64,000 nt of DNA from Shewanella baltica (GTDB lineage Bacteria > Pseudomonadota > Gammaproteobacteria > Enterobacterales > Shewanellaceae), in contig NZ_UGYM01000002.1 in assembly GCF_900456975.1 (NCBI RefSeq), forward strand, positions 682,001 to 746,000, read 5' to 3'. Both the position numbers and the translations under genes were made by a program. This document shows positions 1 through 9,765 of the stretch, piece after piece; positions within the stretch are counted from its first letter, which is position 1; the number at the start of each line of letters is the position of its first letter. Below the pieces are notes generated by a model. That model was given only the letters and a program-made list of their open reading frames with translations, had not been told where the DNA came from and made no database searches.

Positions 1-140
1 CAATATCCTTTCTTTACAAATACTTATTTACGTTTTTTATGGCGATTTCATCTGTTGTTAACAGGTAAAAATTGTTACCGTGTAAAACTATTTTTGCGAG
101 CCATATTGTTAAGTTGTTGGTCAGCCAGACGGGAAGATTG

Positions 141-2144
141 ATGGGATATATGAAACGTTCTCTAAGTTTGCAGTTAGTGGTTACTATCGTTGGTGCGCTT
201 GCTGTACTGCTTACCTTAGTCGCCGCTTTGTTGGTGACAAAAGAAAGTGATAACACGCGAAAGCAAGTCGATGCGGATATTTCGGCGCTGGTTGCCTTAA
301 AAGCCAATGAGATCAGCGGCTACTTTATTGCTAAGGGCCAAGTGATCCATTCAGTATTTGCCGAGCCGGGTTTAGTCAAATGGTTTACTCAGTATCACGC
401 CCGTGGCAGTCATCTCGCGGCTGATCGCCAGTATCAAGACATTATTGGTTACTTTAAGTCTTTCTCCGATCGCGATAGCGATGTTAAGTCGGTGTTTTTT
501 GGCTCGGCCAATACCTTCGAGTACTTTGACCTTAATGGCCGCTTCGATGGCGACCCAGATTACTACACCAACAAACGACCTTGGTGGCAGGAGGCGATTG
601 ACCAGCGTGGCTTGTTTGTTGGCGATCCTGCGGTCGATGCGAACGATGGTTCAATTTCTGCCACGGTTAAAACCCCTGTTTATGCTGTCAATGGTGAGCT
701 GATTGGCATCGGCGGCATGGATATCTTGATTGATACTATTGGTAAATCCCTGCTGGCACCGATCAAATACCGTGACTTTGGCCAAGCTTTCTTGATGACA
801 GACGAAGGCAAGTTGGTGTATTTCCCTGGTTTTTCAGAACGTTTCCCGCCGGGTTCTTTGGCAAATCAAGTGGACACTCAGTTTAAGCAGACCTCAGGGT
901 TTTCGGCATTAAGACAACAGATGCAAAGGGAAGCGCAAGGGTTTGCTAACGTCACGTTCAATGGCGTGCCCCAGCGGGTGAGCTTTGTGACTGTGGGCGG
1001 TGATTATCCCAAACAAAAGTGGCACTTAGCCTTTATGTTGCCCCACGAAGTGATTGAAGCGCCAGTGACCGCTGCGTTCTGGAATGCCAGTATGGTCGCC
1101 ATCGGTATCATGCTGCTCATGGGCGTGACGGTATGGTTGATGTTGCTACCCTTTAGACGTCAACTGGCTAAGTTATTGGATGCGATGGAAGATATAGCCG
1201 AAGGTGACAGTGATTTATCAAAACGTATCCTGATGGATCGAGAAGATGAGTTAGGCAAACTTGGCGATGCCTTTAACCGCTTTGCCGAGAAAGTGCAGCA
1301 CATGTTGTTGGATACGCGCAGTTTAACCCAAGAGGTGGGCTCGGGCGTTATTGATGCGCGGCAAATCTGTGATTTAGCCGTGTCGTCGGTCTCATCGCAA
1401 AAGCAGCAGATAGATTCGGTTGCCACCGCCGCGACGCAAATGGCGCAAACCAGCCAAGAAATGGCTGTCAGTGCCCAGCGTGCCAATGATTTTGCCCAGA
1501 AGGCGCAAACTCAAGCCCACGACGGTACACAGATTGTTTCCCGTGCGACCGAAGGGATGAAGGCGCTGTCAGAGCAAGTGATTTCCGCGGCGAAAGTGAT
1601 TAAACACTTACGCAATAGTTCAGAGCAAATCGGTGAAGTCTTGAGTGTGATCCGTAATATTGCCGAGCAAACCAATCTATTGGCATTGAATGCGGCGATT
1701 GAAGCGGCGCGTGCGGGTGAGCAAGGTCGCGGTTTTGCTGTCGTGGCCGACGAAGTGCGCACGCTGGCATCGCGTACCCAAGACTCTACCGCCAACATTC
1801 AAGGTATTATTCAAACTTTGCAACAGAGTGCATTGCAGGCTGAGCAAGTGATGGAATCGGGCGTCGAACAAGCGAAAGCGGGGCAAGACTTAACGACCCA
1901 AGTCGAAGCGGCACTGAATGATATTGCCACGGCGATTATGTCAATCCAACAGCAAACGGTTGAAATAACCGTGGCAATCGATCAGCAAGCTGTGGCGGCC
2001 GAGGAAGTGGCGCTCAATGTCGATAATGTGCGGGGATTGTCGGATCAGTCTTTGCTTTCGAGTCAGGACTTATCGCAAAGCTTGCAAGGCTTTGAGGATA
2101 TGACCCGCGCACTTACTCGCAATATCGGCCAATTTAAGATTTAA
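141..2144 (+). CDS. Methyl-accepting chemotaxis protein with dCache sensor
   Basis: Inner-membrane chemoreceptor of about 667 residues. An N-terminal membrane helix (about residues 8-30) is followed by a periplasmic double-Cache ligand-binding region (about 35-310), a second helix (about 316-336), a HAMP domain and a long cytoplasmic coiled coil. The signalling tip, with [20 protein letters not shown], begins near residue 512 and should contact CheA and CheW. The reading frame is open from position 72, but the ATG at 141 is preferred because GGAAG lies just upstream; an ATG at 150 is the alternative. Cache domains of this type often bind amino acids or organic acids, but no ligand can be read from the sequence. 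It appears monocistronic and ends before a clear terminator. Confidence 0.93.
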   Translation: MGYMKRSLSLQLVVTIVGALAVLLTLVAALLVTKESDNTRKQVDADISALVALKANEISGYFIAKGQVIHSVFAEPGLVKWFTQYHARGSHLAADRQYQDIIGYFKSFSDRDSDVKSVFFGSANTFEYFDLNGRFDGDPDYYTNKRPWWQEAIDQRGLFVGDPAVDANDGSISATVKTPVYAVNGELIGIGGMDILIDTIGKSLLAPIKYRDFGQAFLMTDEGKLVYFPGFSERFPPGSLANQVDTQFKQTSGFSALRQQMQREAQGFANVTFNGVPQRVSFVTVGGDYPKQKWHLAFMLPHEVIEAPVTAAFWNASMVAIGIMLLMGVTVWLMLLPFRRQLAKLLDAMEDIAEGDSDLSKRILMDREDELGKLGDAFNRFAEKVQHMLLDTRSLTQEVGSGVIDARQICDLAVSSVSSQKQQIDSVATAATQMAQTSQEMAVSAQRANDFAQKAQTQAHDGTQIVSRATEGMKALSEQVISAAKVIKHLRNSSEQIGEVLSVIRNIAEQTNLLALNAAIEAARAGEQGRGFAVVADEVRTLASRTQDSTANIQGIIQTLQQSALQAEQVMESGVEQAKAGQDLTTQVEAALNDIATAIMSIQQQTVEITVAIDQQAVAAEEVALNVDNVRGLSDQSLLSSQDLSQSLQGFEDMTRALTRNIGQFKI

Positions 2145-2218
2145 GCCTGAGCTGGTCAGTGAACTATTTGCTCACTGACCATCAGCTCAATCACGGCATC
2201 ACTCATAGTGCACTCACA

Positions 2219-2243
2219 AAAGGAGCTTAGGCTCCTTTTAATT
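2219..2243 (+). terminator. Intrinsic terminator after the dCache chemoreceptor
   Basis: An 8-bp perfect stem, AAAGGAGC paired with GCTCCTTT around a 4-nt loop, is followed by a T-rich tract. It separates the chemoreceptor gene from dinB. Confidence 0.85.
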
Positions 2244-2290
2244 TTAGGTTTCCCGCACGATCCTCGCTAAATTGATGACGAACACTTGAT

Positions 2291-2310
2291 TACTGTTTTT
2301 ATATACAGTA
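2291..2310 (+). promoter_or_regulatory. LexA (SOS) box of dinB
   Basis: TACTGTTTTTATATACAGTA matches the gammaproteobacterial LexA consensus TACTG-N10-CAGTA with perfect outer half-sites. It lies 24 bp upstream of the dinB start, where LexA would occlude the promoter, so SOS induction of dinB is expected. Confidence 0.92.
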
Positions 2311-2333
2311 TTTTGGCGTTGGAGGAATTCAAC

Positions 2334-3410
2334 GTGCGAAAAATTATTCACATCGATATGGACTGCTATTTTGCGGCAGTGGAAATGCGCGACTTTCCCG
2401 AGTATCGTGGCAAGCCTTTAGCCGTGGGCGGTAGCAGCGATCGTCGTGGTGTTATTAGCACTTGCAGTTACGAGGCACGTAAATTCGGTGTGCGTTCGGC
2501 GATGGCGACTGCTTATGCCTTTAAGTTGTGTCCCGATCTCATTTTGGTTCCTGGGCGGATGCAGGTTTATAAAGATGTGTCGCTGCAAATTCGTGAAATT
2601 TTCTCCCGCTATACCCCATTGATTGAGCCGCTTTCTTTAGATGAAGCCTATTTAGACGTGAGTGAGTGCCAACAATATAAGGGCTCGGCAACCTTGATCG
2701 CGCAGGCTATTCGCCGCGATATCTTAGTCGAAACTGGGTTAACTGCTTCGGCTGGCATAGCACCAGTGAAGTTTTTAGCTAAGGTTGCCTCGGATCTGAA
2801 TAAGCCAAACGGCCAATATGTGATTACTCCAGAAACACTGCCTGATTTTGTTAAAACCTTATCGCTACGTAAAATTCCCGGTGTCGGCAAAGTCACCGCC
2901 GAAAAGCTCTCCTCGCTTGGGCTCAATACCTGTGGTGATGTGCAAGCCTACTCTAAACCTGAGTTATTGGCGCGATTCGGAAAATTTGGTGGCGTCTTGA
3001 TTGAGCGTTCCCAAGGCATCGATGAGCGGGGCATTTCCGCCGACAGAGAGCGTAAATCAGTGGGTGTTGAAACTACGCTGGCGAAGGATATTTATAGCCT
3101 AGAGCAGTGCCAACAAGTAATGCCGGGATTGATCCAAGAATTAGCCCTACGTTTGAGCCGCAGCGCTAAAGAGCGCAAAATTCACAAGCAAGTGGTCAAA
3201 CTCAAGTTTAATGATTTCAAACAAACCACTATCGAGCATCGTAGCGATGAAGTCTCGATTGTGATGTTTTATGATCTACTCGCACAGGCGATGGCAAGGC
3301 AAGAGGGTCGCGGCATTCGCCTATTAGGTATTTCGGTCGGCCTCGCCGATTCTATCCTCGCAGTGCCCGAAATCCCAAATGCCCAGACTCAGCTTGATTT
3401 AGCGCTCTAG
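2334..3410 (+). CDS. dinB: DNA polymerase IV (Y-family translesion polymerase)
   Basis: Error-prone Y-family polymerase that extends past lesions and mismatched ends. The catalytic carboxylates are visible in [12 protein letters not shown] at the N-terminus and in SLDEAYLD near residue 103; the fingers, thumb (helix-hairpin-helix motif [12 protein letters not shown]) and little-finger regions follow in order. From the GTG at 2334 the protein has 358 residues, close to E. coli DinB (351). This start is chosen because GGAGGA precedes it by 7 nt and because the longer frame from 2286 would run through the LexA box. The C-terminal peptide QTQLDLAL is a plausible beta-clamp-binding motif. Confidence 0.96.
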   Translation: MRKIIHIDMDCYFAAVEMRDFPEYRGKPLAVGGSSDRRGVISTCSYEARKFGVRSAMATAYAFKLCPDLILVPGRMQVYKDVSLQIREIFSRYTPLIEPLSLDEAYLDVSECQQYKGSATLIAQAIRRDILVETGLTASAGIAPVKFLAKVASDLNKPNGQYVITPETLPDFVKTLSLRKIPGVGKVTAEKLSSLGLNTCGDVQAYSKPELLARFGKFGGVLIERSQGIDERGISADRERKSVGVETTLAKDIYSLEQCQQVMPGLIQELALRLSRSAKERKIHKQVVKLKFNDFKQTTIEHRSDEVSIVMFYDLLAQAMARQEGRGIRLLGISVGLADSILAVPEIPNAQTQLDLAL

Positions 3411-3453
3411 GCGTTTACTGAGTCGATACGCCGCAGACTCATACCTGAATGGC

Positions 3454-4353
3454 TCAATAAGCCTCGGGTGGATTTGCCAACATAAAATCAATTAACAGTC
3501 TGACCCGCAAGGGTAAGTTGTCCCGATCGCGATACATCAAGTAGGCGGTGCGCGGAATACCTTGCCATTCTGGCAGTATTTGAACGAGCTTGCCGCTTTG
3601 TATCTGTTCACTCGCCATGCTGATGGGCAATAGTCCAATACCGAGTCCCGCCACCACAGCCTGACTGGCGATCGCCATATCATCGACGGCTAATTTGATA
3701 TTCCCCCTCGGCTCAAACTCGAAATCTTGCCCTGTGATATTGTGCTGTAAGCGCCATGTTTTTACGGGCTTTGCGATGATAACTGGATGTTGTTCGAGTG
3801 CTTCTATGGCTTGCAGTGCATGCCACTGGGTTGCCGATGTGCTGGCACAAAGCACAAAGCTAATCGTGGTGAGCGGCCTTGCAATCCAATCGGGATCTTT
3901 AGGTTCACCCACTCGAAAGGCGATATCGATGGCGTTTTCACTGACATCGATATTCATGTTCGACAGGCTTAAATCGATGTCGATATTGGGATAATGCCGT
4001 TGAAAGGCGTTGAGTGATTCACCTAGCCAGCGATAGGTTGTATTGATGGGCGCCGAGATCCGCAGTTTGCCAACCGCTTGATGTTTGTCCGCATGCAACT
4101 CACCGGAGACCTGGTTTAACTCGATAAACAGCGGGCCGCAGCGTTCGAGATAACGCTGACCTGTAGCGGTAAGGTTGACTCTATGGGCATCTCTGTGCAG
4201 TAAACGCAGGCCTAATGATTGTTCTAACAGATTGATTCGACGACTTAAGGTTGAAGGTGGAATGCCTAAGTGTTGCGCCGCGAGCTTAAAGCTCCCTTGT
4301 TGTGCCACCACCCAAAATAAGCGCATATCGTCTAAGGAATAATTAAGTTTCAT
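3454..4353 (-). CDS. LysR-family transcriptional regulator
   Basis: A 299-residue regulator with an N-terminal winged helix-turn-helix (about residues 1-62, with the typical FKLAAQHLGIPPSTLSRRI recognition segment) and a LysR effector-binding domain (about 90-290). It is transcribed divergently from the EamA exporter at 4446, with 92 bp between the start codons. LysR proteins commonly control the divergent neighbour together with themselves, so regulation of that exporter is inferred. The effector is unknown. Confidence 0.93.
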   Translation of the reverse strand: MKLNYSLDDMRLFWVVAQQGSFKLAAQHLGIPPSTLSRRINLLEQSLGLRLLHRDAHRVNLTATGQRYLERCGPLFIELNQVSGELHADKHQAVGKLRISAPINTTYRWLGESLNAFQRHYPNIDIDLSLSNMNIDVSENAIDIAFRVGEPKDPDWIARPLTTISFVLCASTSATQWHALQAIEALEQHPVIIAKPVKTWRLQHNITGQDFEFEPRGNIKLAVDDMAIASQAVVAGLGIGLLPISMASEQIQSGKLVQILPEWQGIPRTAYLMYRDRDNLPLRVRLLIDFMLANPPEAY

Positions 4354-4445
4354 ATTTGGAATTTAAGCTCTCAATCTTGTAGGTTTTAATAATATATGAA
4401 ACTTATAAACTAAGCTCAATCCCAATTACCTCCCTAGAGTCCGAT

Positions 4446-5378
4446 ATGAAATCCCATACACCTTACATGACATTCGTTTGTCTACTGATTTGCGTTTTTA
4501 GCTGGGGCAGTGTGTTTCCCATTGCTAAGCGAGTGCTGGAGGAGATGTCAGGGGAATCCCTCGTATTCTGGCGTTTTACCATTGCGGCGGTGACTCTGGC
4601 GTTATATATCGTTTTTACTCGTCAGGCTTGGCCCAAATTGAGTTTGGTGCAATACATTGTCATAGCGCTGGTGGGCGTGATTGGTGTGGGCGGCTTAAAT
4701 CTGGCGTTATTTAATGGGCTGCAGCACACCTCTGCCGCCAATGGCGCCTTGATTATGGCGCTCAGTCCGCTGGTGACTTCAATCGTCAACGCGCTATTAC
4801 AGCGTGAATGGCTCAGCAGACAACAAGTGTTTAGCTTAGTGGGCGGATTGGCGGGCGTATTGCTAGTGATCACCAACGGCAGTGTGCAGCAGTTGCTCAA
4901 TTTCAGTTTTAACCAAGGTGATGTGATGATTGCCGCCGGCATGTTGGCGTGGAGTGGTTATACCATTTGTTCGCAACGGGTCGGCCATTGGTTGCCTGTA
5001 TTGCCATTTACCTTGCTGAGTATGATAGCTGCCAGTGTGTCTATGTCCGTGATTGGGCTTGGCCGAGGTGAGTTTCACCCTTGGCTGGAGTTGATGGGAC
5101 TGTCGGCAACGGCTTTTTCTAGCGTGCTCTATATAGGTTTATTCGCCACTGTGCTCGGTTATCTGTTTTGGATTAACGGGGTTAAGGCGCTTGGCCCCGC
5201 TAAGGCATCGGTCTTTTTTAATCTCGTGCCCGTTTTTGCGGCATTAACGGCGTTAACCATGGGGCAGGCGGTAACGGAAATGCAATTGGTGGGGATGCTG
5301 ATAGTGATCCTCGCGCTGATGTTACCTATGTTGGTCAATCTACGAGCGACAAGAGGCTTAGTGGTTAAGCGCTGCTAA
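4446..5378 (+). CDS. EamA/DMT-family exporter
   Basis: A 310-residue inner-membrane protein with about ten hydrophobic helices arranged as two EamA repeats (first about residues 9-140, second about 155-295). Members of the drug/metabolite transporter superfamily usually export amino acids or other small metabolites. The substrate cannot be told from the sequence. It is divergent from a LysR regulator, which supports inducible expression. A second, unrelated EamA protein is encoded at 20338-21264. Confidence 0.9.
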   Translation: MKSHTPYMTFVCLLICVFSWGSVFPIAKRVLEEMSGESLVFWRFTIAAVTLALYIVFTRQAWPKLSLVQYIVIALVGVIGVGGLNLALFNGLQHTSAANGALIMALSPLVTSIVNALLQREWLSRQQVFSLVGGLAGVLLVITNGSVQQLLNFSFNQGDVMIAAGMLAWSGYTICSQRVGHWLPVLPFTLLSMIAASVSMSVIGLGRGEFHPWLELMGLSATAFSSVLYIGLFATVLGYLFWINGVKALGPAKASVFFNLVPVFAALTALTMGQAVTEMQLVGMLIVILALMLPMLVNLRATRGLVVKRC

Positions 5379-5403
5379 TCGATGCTAGCTTTGCTGTTTA
5401 AAT

Positions 5404-5457
5404 ATAAGGGAGCACCTGAATTCAGATAATCACTGCGACAGGTTTATGCTCCCTTAT
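5404..5457. terminator. Possible bidirectional hairpin between convergent genes
   Basis: ATAAGGGAGCA and TGCTCCCTTAT form an 11-bp perfect stem, with an inner CCTG/CAGG pairing in the loop. It sits between the convergent EamA and chemoreceptor genes. There is no T-run on either side, so termination is only inferred from its position. Confidence 0.4.
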
Positions 5458-5531
5458 TCGGTAAAGGGGACTTTTCAAACATCACAGATTTACAAAAGGT
5501 AACTTATATAAAAACTTTCACTCTCGACAAA

Positions 5532-7178
5532 TTACAGTTTAAAACGACTGACCAGCGCCGTGAGGTTACCCGCCATTGACGAGAGTTGTACGCTTGCGGC
5601 GTAGATTTCATCAGTGTTGCGTAAACTGTCCTCCGACTGTTCGGCAATGTGTTGAATATTTTGATGACTCTCATTGGCCATAGTGGTTTGCGCTTTGGCA
5701 GCGAGGGCGATTTGATTATTCATCTCGCTGATCTGACTCACCATTTCTGCAATATGTGCTAGGGCTTCACCGGCATTACTGGCGGCTTCGACGCTCGAAA
5801 TGGCCTTTTCATTACCGATATTAATTGCCGCCACAGCGCTTTGGGTGCCATTTTGCACATTGGCGATCATCAATTTAATTTCTTCAGTGGATTGGTGGGT
5901 CTTAGAGGCGAGAGATCGCACTTCATCGGCAACCACAGCAAAGCCGCGTCCTTGCTCGCCCGCTCGCGCCGCTTCAATTGCTGCGTTAAGGGCTAATAGA
6001 TTGGTCTGTTCGGCAATAGATTGGATCACCTCAAGCACGCGGCCGATATGTTGGCCTTCTTGTTCGAGTTTGTTGATTTGCATTTCTGCCGAGCCTACAT
6101 CCCCCGCAAGTTCTCGAATTACATTGATGGTTTTTTTCACTCTTTCTTGGCCATCTGCGGTAAAGATATCGGCTTGTTTCGCGGCATCGGCGGCATGACT
6201 GGCGCTGACTGACACTTCTTGCACTGAGGCGGCAATGTGATCACTGGCATCGGCGATTCTGTGGGTGGCTGCCTGTTGATCCATCAAGGTATGTTTTGCC
6301 GTGGCGCTGGTTTTGGCTAGTCCTTCGGCGGCGACATTAAGCTCCGAAGTAGATTGTTTAAACTGCGAGATAATGCCATGTAAGTTATCGAGAAAATGAT
6401 TAAAGGCATTGGCAAGGTCGCCCAGTTCGTCCTTAGAGGTTAGCTGGACCCGCTCGGTCAAATCACCATCACCATCGGTAATATCGTGGATTTTCGCCAG
6501 CAAAACTGCGAGCGGCTTACTGATGAGTTTAGGCAAGGCAACGATGAACAGAATGCAGATCAGGATACTAATCGTTAAAGCAATTAACTGCATCTGCTGC
6601 CCACGATAGGCGTCATCATCCACTTGGGTGACAGCTGCTGCCGTATTGCTGTTTAAGTCATCGATTAGCTGATTAATATTTTGATGCAGCTGCTCGAATT
6701 GCGTCGCTGCTTGGCCAAAGCTCAGATCAATGGCGGTCGTACGACCGTTACGGCCATTTTGGGTGCGCTGATTGCTGATTTCAGAGGTAGTGGTTCGCCA
6801 TACCTCGAAACTGCGATTTAATTCATTGAGTTTTTCTTTTGCGAGGGGACGAGTGGTCACACCAGCAAACTGATTAAGGTGTTCTTTGACCAGAGATATA
6901 CTATTAGTGTGCTGTTTTAGAAGGCTATTATAGGAGTCCGTACCCACGTTAACGAACATCAGGCTACGTTCGGCGACTTGCGCTTGGTAAAGCTCTTTAT
7001 CAGCTTGCAGCAGTTCAGATTGGCTCGGTAAGTATTCGAGTGCGAGCGTATTTGCGCTGTTATTTAATGCTTTAAGCCCTAAGATGCCAGTTGAAGAGGC
7101 GAAGATGACTACGCCAGCGAGTAGCAGACTCGGGTAAGTCAGTTTCTGGTTAACGGAAAGATCTTTATACCATTCCAT
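5532..7178 (-). CDS. Methyl-accepting chemotaxis protein with 4HB-type sensor
   Basis: Inner-membrane chemoreceptor of 548 residues. A first membrane helix (about 14-35) precedes a helical periplasmic domain (about 36-195) resembling the four-helix-bundle MCP sensor. A second helix ([20 protein letters not shown]), a HAMP domain and the signalling hairpin with [20 protein letters not shown] (near residue 391) follow. ATG at 7178 is preferred over an in-frame GTG at 7184 because AGGAGGG sits 7 nt before the ATG but almost touches the GTG. The gene for a secreted Cache-like protein lies 95 bp upstream on the same strand and may supply a ligand-binding partner. Confidence 0.93.
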   Translation of the reverse strand: MEWYKDLSVNQKLTYPSLLLAGVVIFASSTGILGLKALNNSANTLALEYLPSQSELLQADKELYQAQVAERSLMFVNVGTDSYNSLLKQHTNSISLVKEHLNQFAGVTTRPLAKEKLNELNRSFEVWRTTTSEISNQRTQNGRNGRTTAIDLSFGQAATQFEQLHQNINQLIDDLNSNTAAAVTQVDDDAYRGQQMQLIALTISILICILFIVALPKLISKPLAVLLAKIHDITDGDGDLTERVQLTSKDELGDLANAFNHFLDNLHGIISQFKQSTSELNVAAEGLAKTSATAKHTLMDQQAATHRIADASDHIAASVQEVSVSASHAADAAKQADIFTADGQERVKKTINVIRELAGDVGSAEMQINKLEQEGQHIGRVLEVIQSIAEQTNLLALNAAIEAARAGEQGRGFAVVADEVRSLASKTHQSTEEIKLMIANVQNGTQSAVAAINIGNEKAISSVEAASNAGEALAHIAEMVSQISEMNNQIALAAKAQTTMANESHQNIQHIAEQSEDSLRNTDEIYAASVQLSSMAGNLTALVSRFKL

Positions 7179-7273
7179 AGTCACGCCCTCCTTGATTGAT
7201 GCATTGAAAGGTGAGGGCCGCGATAACCACTGAATAAAAGCGGATGCGGCCCATCACTGGCGTTCTCTGGCTA

Positions 7274-7828
7274 TTAGAGTCCGAATTGATCTAGGTTGAT
7301 CCCTATGGTGATAGCACCAATTGCGGCATCGCCATCCATGACGGGTATCGAAATTTGTACCAGATAAGCTTGGGAGCTAGTGTCAAATTTGACTGGACCT
7401 ATGTGCTTATCGCCTTTGCCATTGGCGAAGGATTTTTGCCATTTATCTTCGTCACCCTGCCAGTAGTCTGAGGTTTTACTGGTCATGGCGACGTTAGCAC
7501 CTTGATTATCCATGAGAAAAATTTCTTGGTAGTAAGGTTGGCTGGCTTCGAAGGTGGTGAGAAACTTGGCCGCTTCGTTGTTCATCAAGGACGACATAAA
7601 GTCATCAATCCCTGCGGTGGCGATCCATTTTTCATCTAATGTTTTGATCGAATCTAAACTTTTGCCTTGAGCATTTTGCGCTTTAACGGCATTCACCAGC
7701 ACCACTTCTTTACCTAATGGCATCAGTGAATCGGCTAGATCGATAACGGCTTGGGGGACTTCTTCGGCGAAACTGAGGTTACTGCTGAGCAGTAGTGCGG
7801 CGGCTGACAAGATTTTACCAAATTTCAT
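7274..7828 (-). CDS. Secreted periplasmic Cache/PDC-like sensor protein
   Basis: A 184-residue protein with a signal peptide (cleavage likely after residue 21, in LSFA/EE) and no later membrane helix. The remainder resembles a stand-alone single Cache (PDC) domain, with motifs such as MDNQGANVAMTSKTSDYWQG and a C-terminal IPVMDGDAAIGAITIGINL typical of the second half of Cache folds. Such domains are normally fused to chemoreceptors or kinases; here it is soluble and sits directly upstream of a chemoreceptor gene on the same strand. Inference: it binds a ligand in the periplasm and presents it to the downstream receptor. Confidence 0.8.
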   Translation of the reverse strand: MKFGKILSAAALLLSSNLSFAEEVPQAVIDLADSLMPLGKEVVLVNAVKAQNAQGKSLDSIKTLDEKWIATAGIDDFMSSLMNNEAAKFLTTFEASQPYYQEIFLMDNQGANVAMTSKTSDYWQGDEDKWQKSFANGKGDKHIGPVKFDTSSQAYLVQISIPVMDGDAAIGAITIGINLDQFGL

Positions 7829-8002
7829 GATCTCTATTCCTTAAGGTCACTGTATTGAAGGGGAAAGCGGCTATCTCTAAAAGCGCGACAAGCAAAAATA
7901 CGTTCGGGTTAGACAGAACAACTATAGTAGAAAATTCAAGTTATTCAGTTCTTTCATAAAAATTTTATCAATGGCATTTCTGCACACAAATAGAAGGTGC
8001 GA

Positions 8003-8043
8003 TAAAAAATAAGGCCACATCTGACTTGAGCAGATGTGGCCTT
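8003..8043 (-). terminator. Intrinsic terminator of pepD
   Basis: A 13-bp perfect stem (8011-8023 with 8031-8043, core AAGGCCACATCTG) with a 7-nt loop. On the minus strand it is followed by a run of six U, immediately downstream of pepD. Confidence 0.88.
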
Positions 8044-8085
8044 GAATTAAGTGCCAATTGAGTGAGCTAGGCTATCATTCGGGCG

Positions 8086-9546
8086 TTACGCCTTAACTGG
8101 AATACGCTCGAGTACGGCTAATAATAAGGTCCAGTATTGGCCGACTGTGGTGATGTTCACCATCTCATCTGGTCCGTGTGGATACCGAATCGTGGGGCCA
8201 ATCGAGACCATATCCATTTCTGGATAAGGTTTCTTGAATAGACCACACTCGAGACCGGCATGGATAACCATGATCACTGGCTCTTTTTGGTAAATGTCTT
8301 GATAGGTTTCGCGTACTATCGCCATCACAGGTGAGCTGTTATCTGGTTTCCAACCTGGGTAAGCGCCGCTTAAATCGATATCGGCTCCGGCTAAGTTAGT
8401 TAACGCAGTTAACATGCCTTCGACTTGAGTACGGCCAGAATCAATCAGTGAGCGAATAAGACACAGGATAGTGACTTGTTCATCATCAGTGCTGATAACG
8501 CCTACGTTGAGTGAGGTTTCAGTGACACCTTCGACTTCATCGCTCATGCGGATCACGCCGTTCGGGCACACATGTAGCAAATCGATCAGGGTATTTTGGC
8601 TGTTTTCGCTCATCACACGTTTCGGCGTGGGGATAGTGTTTAACACTAAACGCATATCAGGATCGGCAATGGCGAGTTCAGTGCGGATAAGCGCTTCAAA
8701 CTCAGCGACTTTTTCGTTTAAGGCACTGACGTTTTCTTCTGGCAACATAAAGCTGATGTTGGCTTCACGTGGGATCGCATTACGCAATGAACCGCCGCTA
8801 AATTGTGTCAGCTCTAACGCTAAATCATCTGCATTTTCAAATAGGAAACGCGCCAATAACTTGTTGGCGTTGCCGCGACCTAAGTGAATGTTCACTCCAG
8901 AGTGACCGCCTTTTAAGCCAGATAAATGCAGGCTAAAGGCAGAGTAACTTTGCTCAGACGCTTGCCACACCATAGGCAGGGTGATTTGAGCATCGACGCC
9001 ACCGGCGCAGCCCATGTAAATTTCACCTTCTTGCTCAGAATCTGTGTTGATCAGGATCTCTGCGTCTAACATGCCCGCCTGTAAACCGAAGGCGCCCGTC
9101 ATGCCCGCCTCTTCATCGATGGTCAGTAGCACTTCTAATGGACCGTGCTTGATGTCATCAGAGCCCAAAATGGCCAGCGCCGATGCCATGCCGATACCGT
9201 TATCTGAACCTAAGGTCGTGCCTTTGGCTTTAACCCAATCACCATCGACATAAGCTTCGATAGGATCTTGGGTGAAGTCGTGTACTTTGTCGGCATTTTT
9301 CTGCGGCACCATATCGATATGGGCTTGAATGACTACTATTTTACGATCTTCCATTCCAGGCGTAGCCGGTTTGCGGATGATCAAGTTGCCAACGGCATCT
9401 TCAACGACGGCAAGTTGTTTGCTTTTTGCCCACGCTTGAATGTGCTGGCTTAAGGCTTGCTCATGCTTAGATGGGTGGGGAATAGCGCAGATTTGTTCAA
9501 ACCATTGCCATAATGGCTGTGGGTATAACTGACTTAAAGCTGTCAC
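8086..9546 (-). CDS. pepD: Cytosolic non-specific dipeptidase (aminoacyl-histidine dipeptidase)
   Basis: M20-family dinuclear zinc dipeptidase, 486 residues from the chosen start (E. coli PepD 485). Visible metal-site motifs are QAHIDMVPQ, GSDNGIGMA, TIDEEAGMTG with its catalytic Glu pair, INTDSEQEGE, and a C-terminal HAGLECGLF. It hydrolyses Xaa-His and many other dipeptides in the cytoplasm. The GTG at 9546 (protein starting VTALSQLYPQ) is preferred because GAGGG lies 8 nt upstream and the length then matches the family; the frame also offers an ATG at 9561. It stands alone, with its own terminator. Confidence 0.95.
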   Translation of the reverse strand: MTALSQLYPQPLWQWFEQICAIPHPSKHEQALSQHIQAWAKSKQLAVVEDAVGNLIIRKPATPGMEDRKIVVIQAHIDMVPQKNADKVHDFTQDPIEAYVDGDWVKAKGTTLGSDNGIGMASALAILGSDDIKHGPLEVLLTIDEEAGMTGAFGLQAGMLDAEILINTDSEQEGEIYMGCAGGVDAQITLPMVWQASEQSYSAFSLHLSGLKGGHSGVNIHLGRGNANKLLARFLFENADDLALELTQFSGGSLRNAIPREANISFMLPEENVSALNEKVAEFEALIRTELAIADPDMRLVLNTIPTPKRVMSENSQNTLIDLLHVCPNGVIRMSDEVEGVTETSLNVGVISTDDEQVTILCLIRSLIDSGRTQVEGMLTALTNLAGADIDLSGAYPGWKPDNSSPVMAIVRETYQDIYQKEPVIMVIHAGLECGLFKKPYPEMDMVSIGPTIRYPHGPDEMVNITTVGQYWTLLLAVLERIPVKA

Positions 9547-9765
9547 AGAAGTGTCCCTCATAAGGTCTTGTGGGTATAGGGCAAATTTGCGGCCATTCTA
9601 GCACATTCTGCGCAGCCAATTAATCTCAGCATCACAGGCTTTTGTTACGCTGGCAGCCAAAGTTTCCAGTTCGGATTTTTCAGAGGGTCTCGATACCACT
9701 TTTAGATTGGTAATTAGGCGATAGAGCGGGAATAATGCAGACACAATAATGAAAAAGGATGGGTC

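Noticed and set aside
7205..7260. Terminator between the Cache-like gene and the 4HB chemoreceptor
   Set aside because: GGGCCGC/GCGGCCC can pair, but the loop is long and no U-run follows on the minus strand, so the genes may still be co-transcribed.
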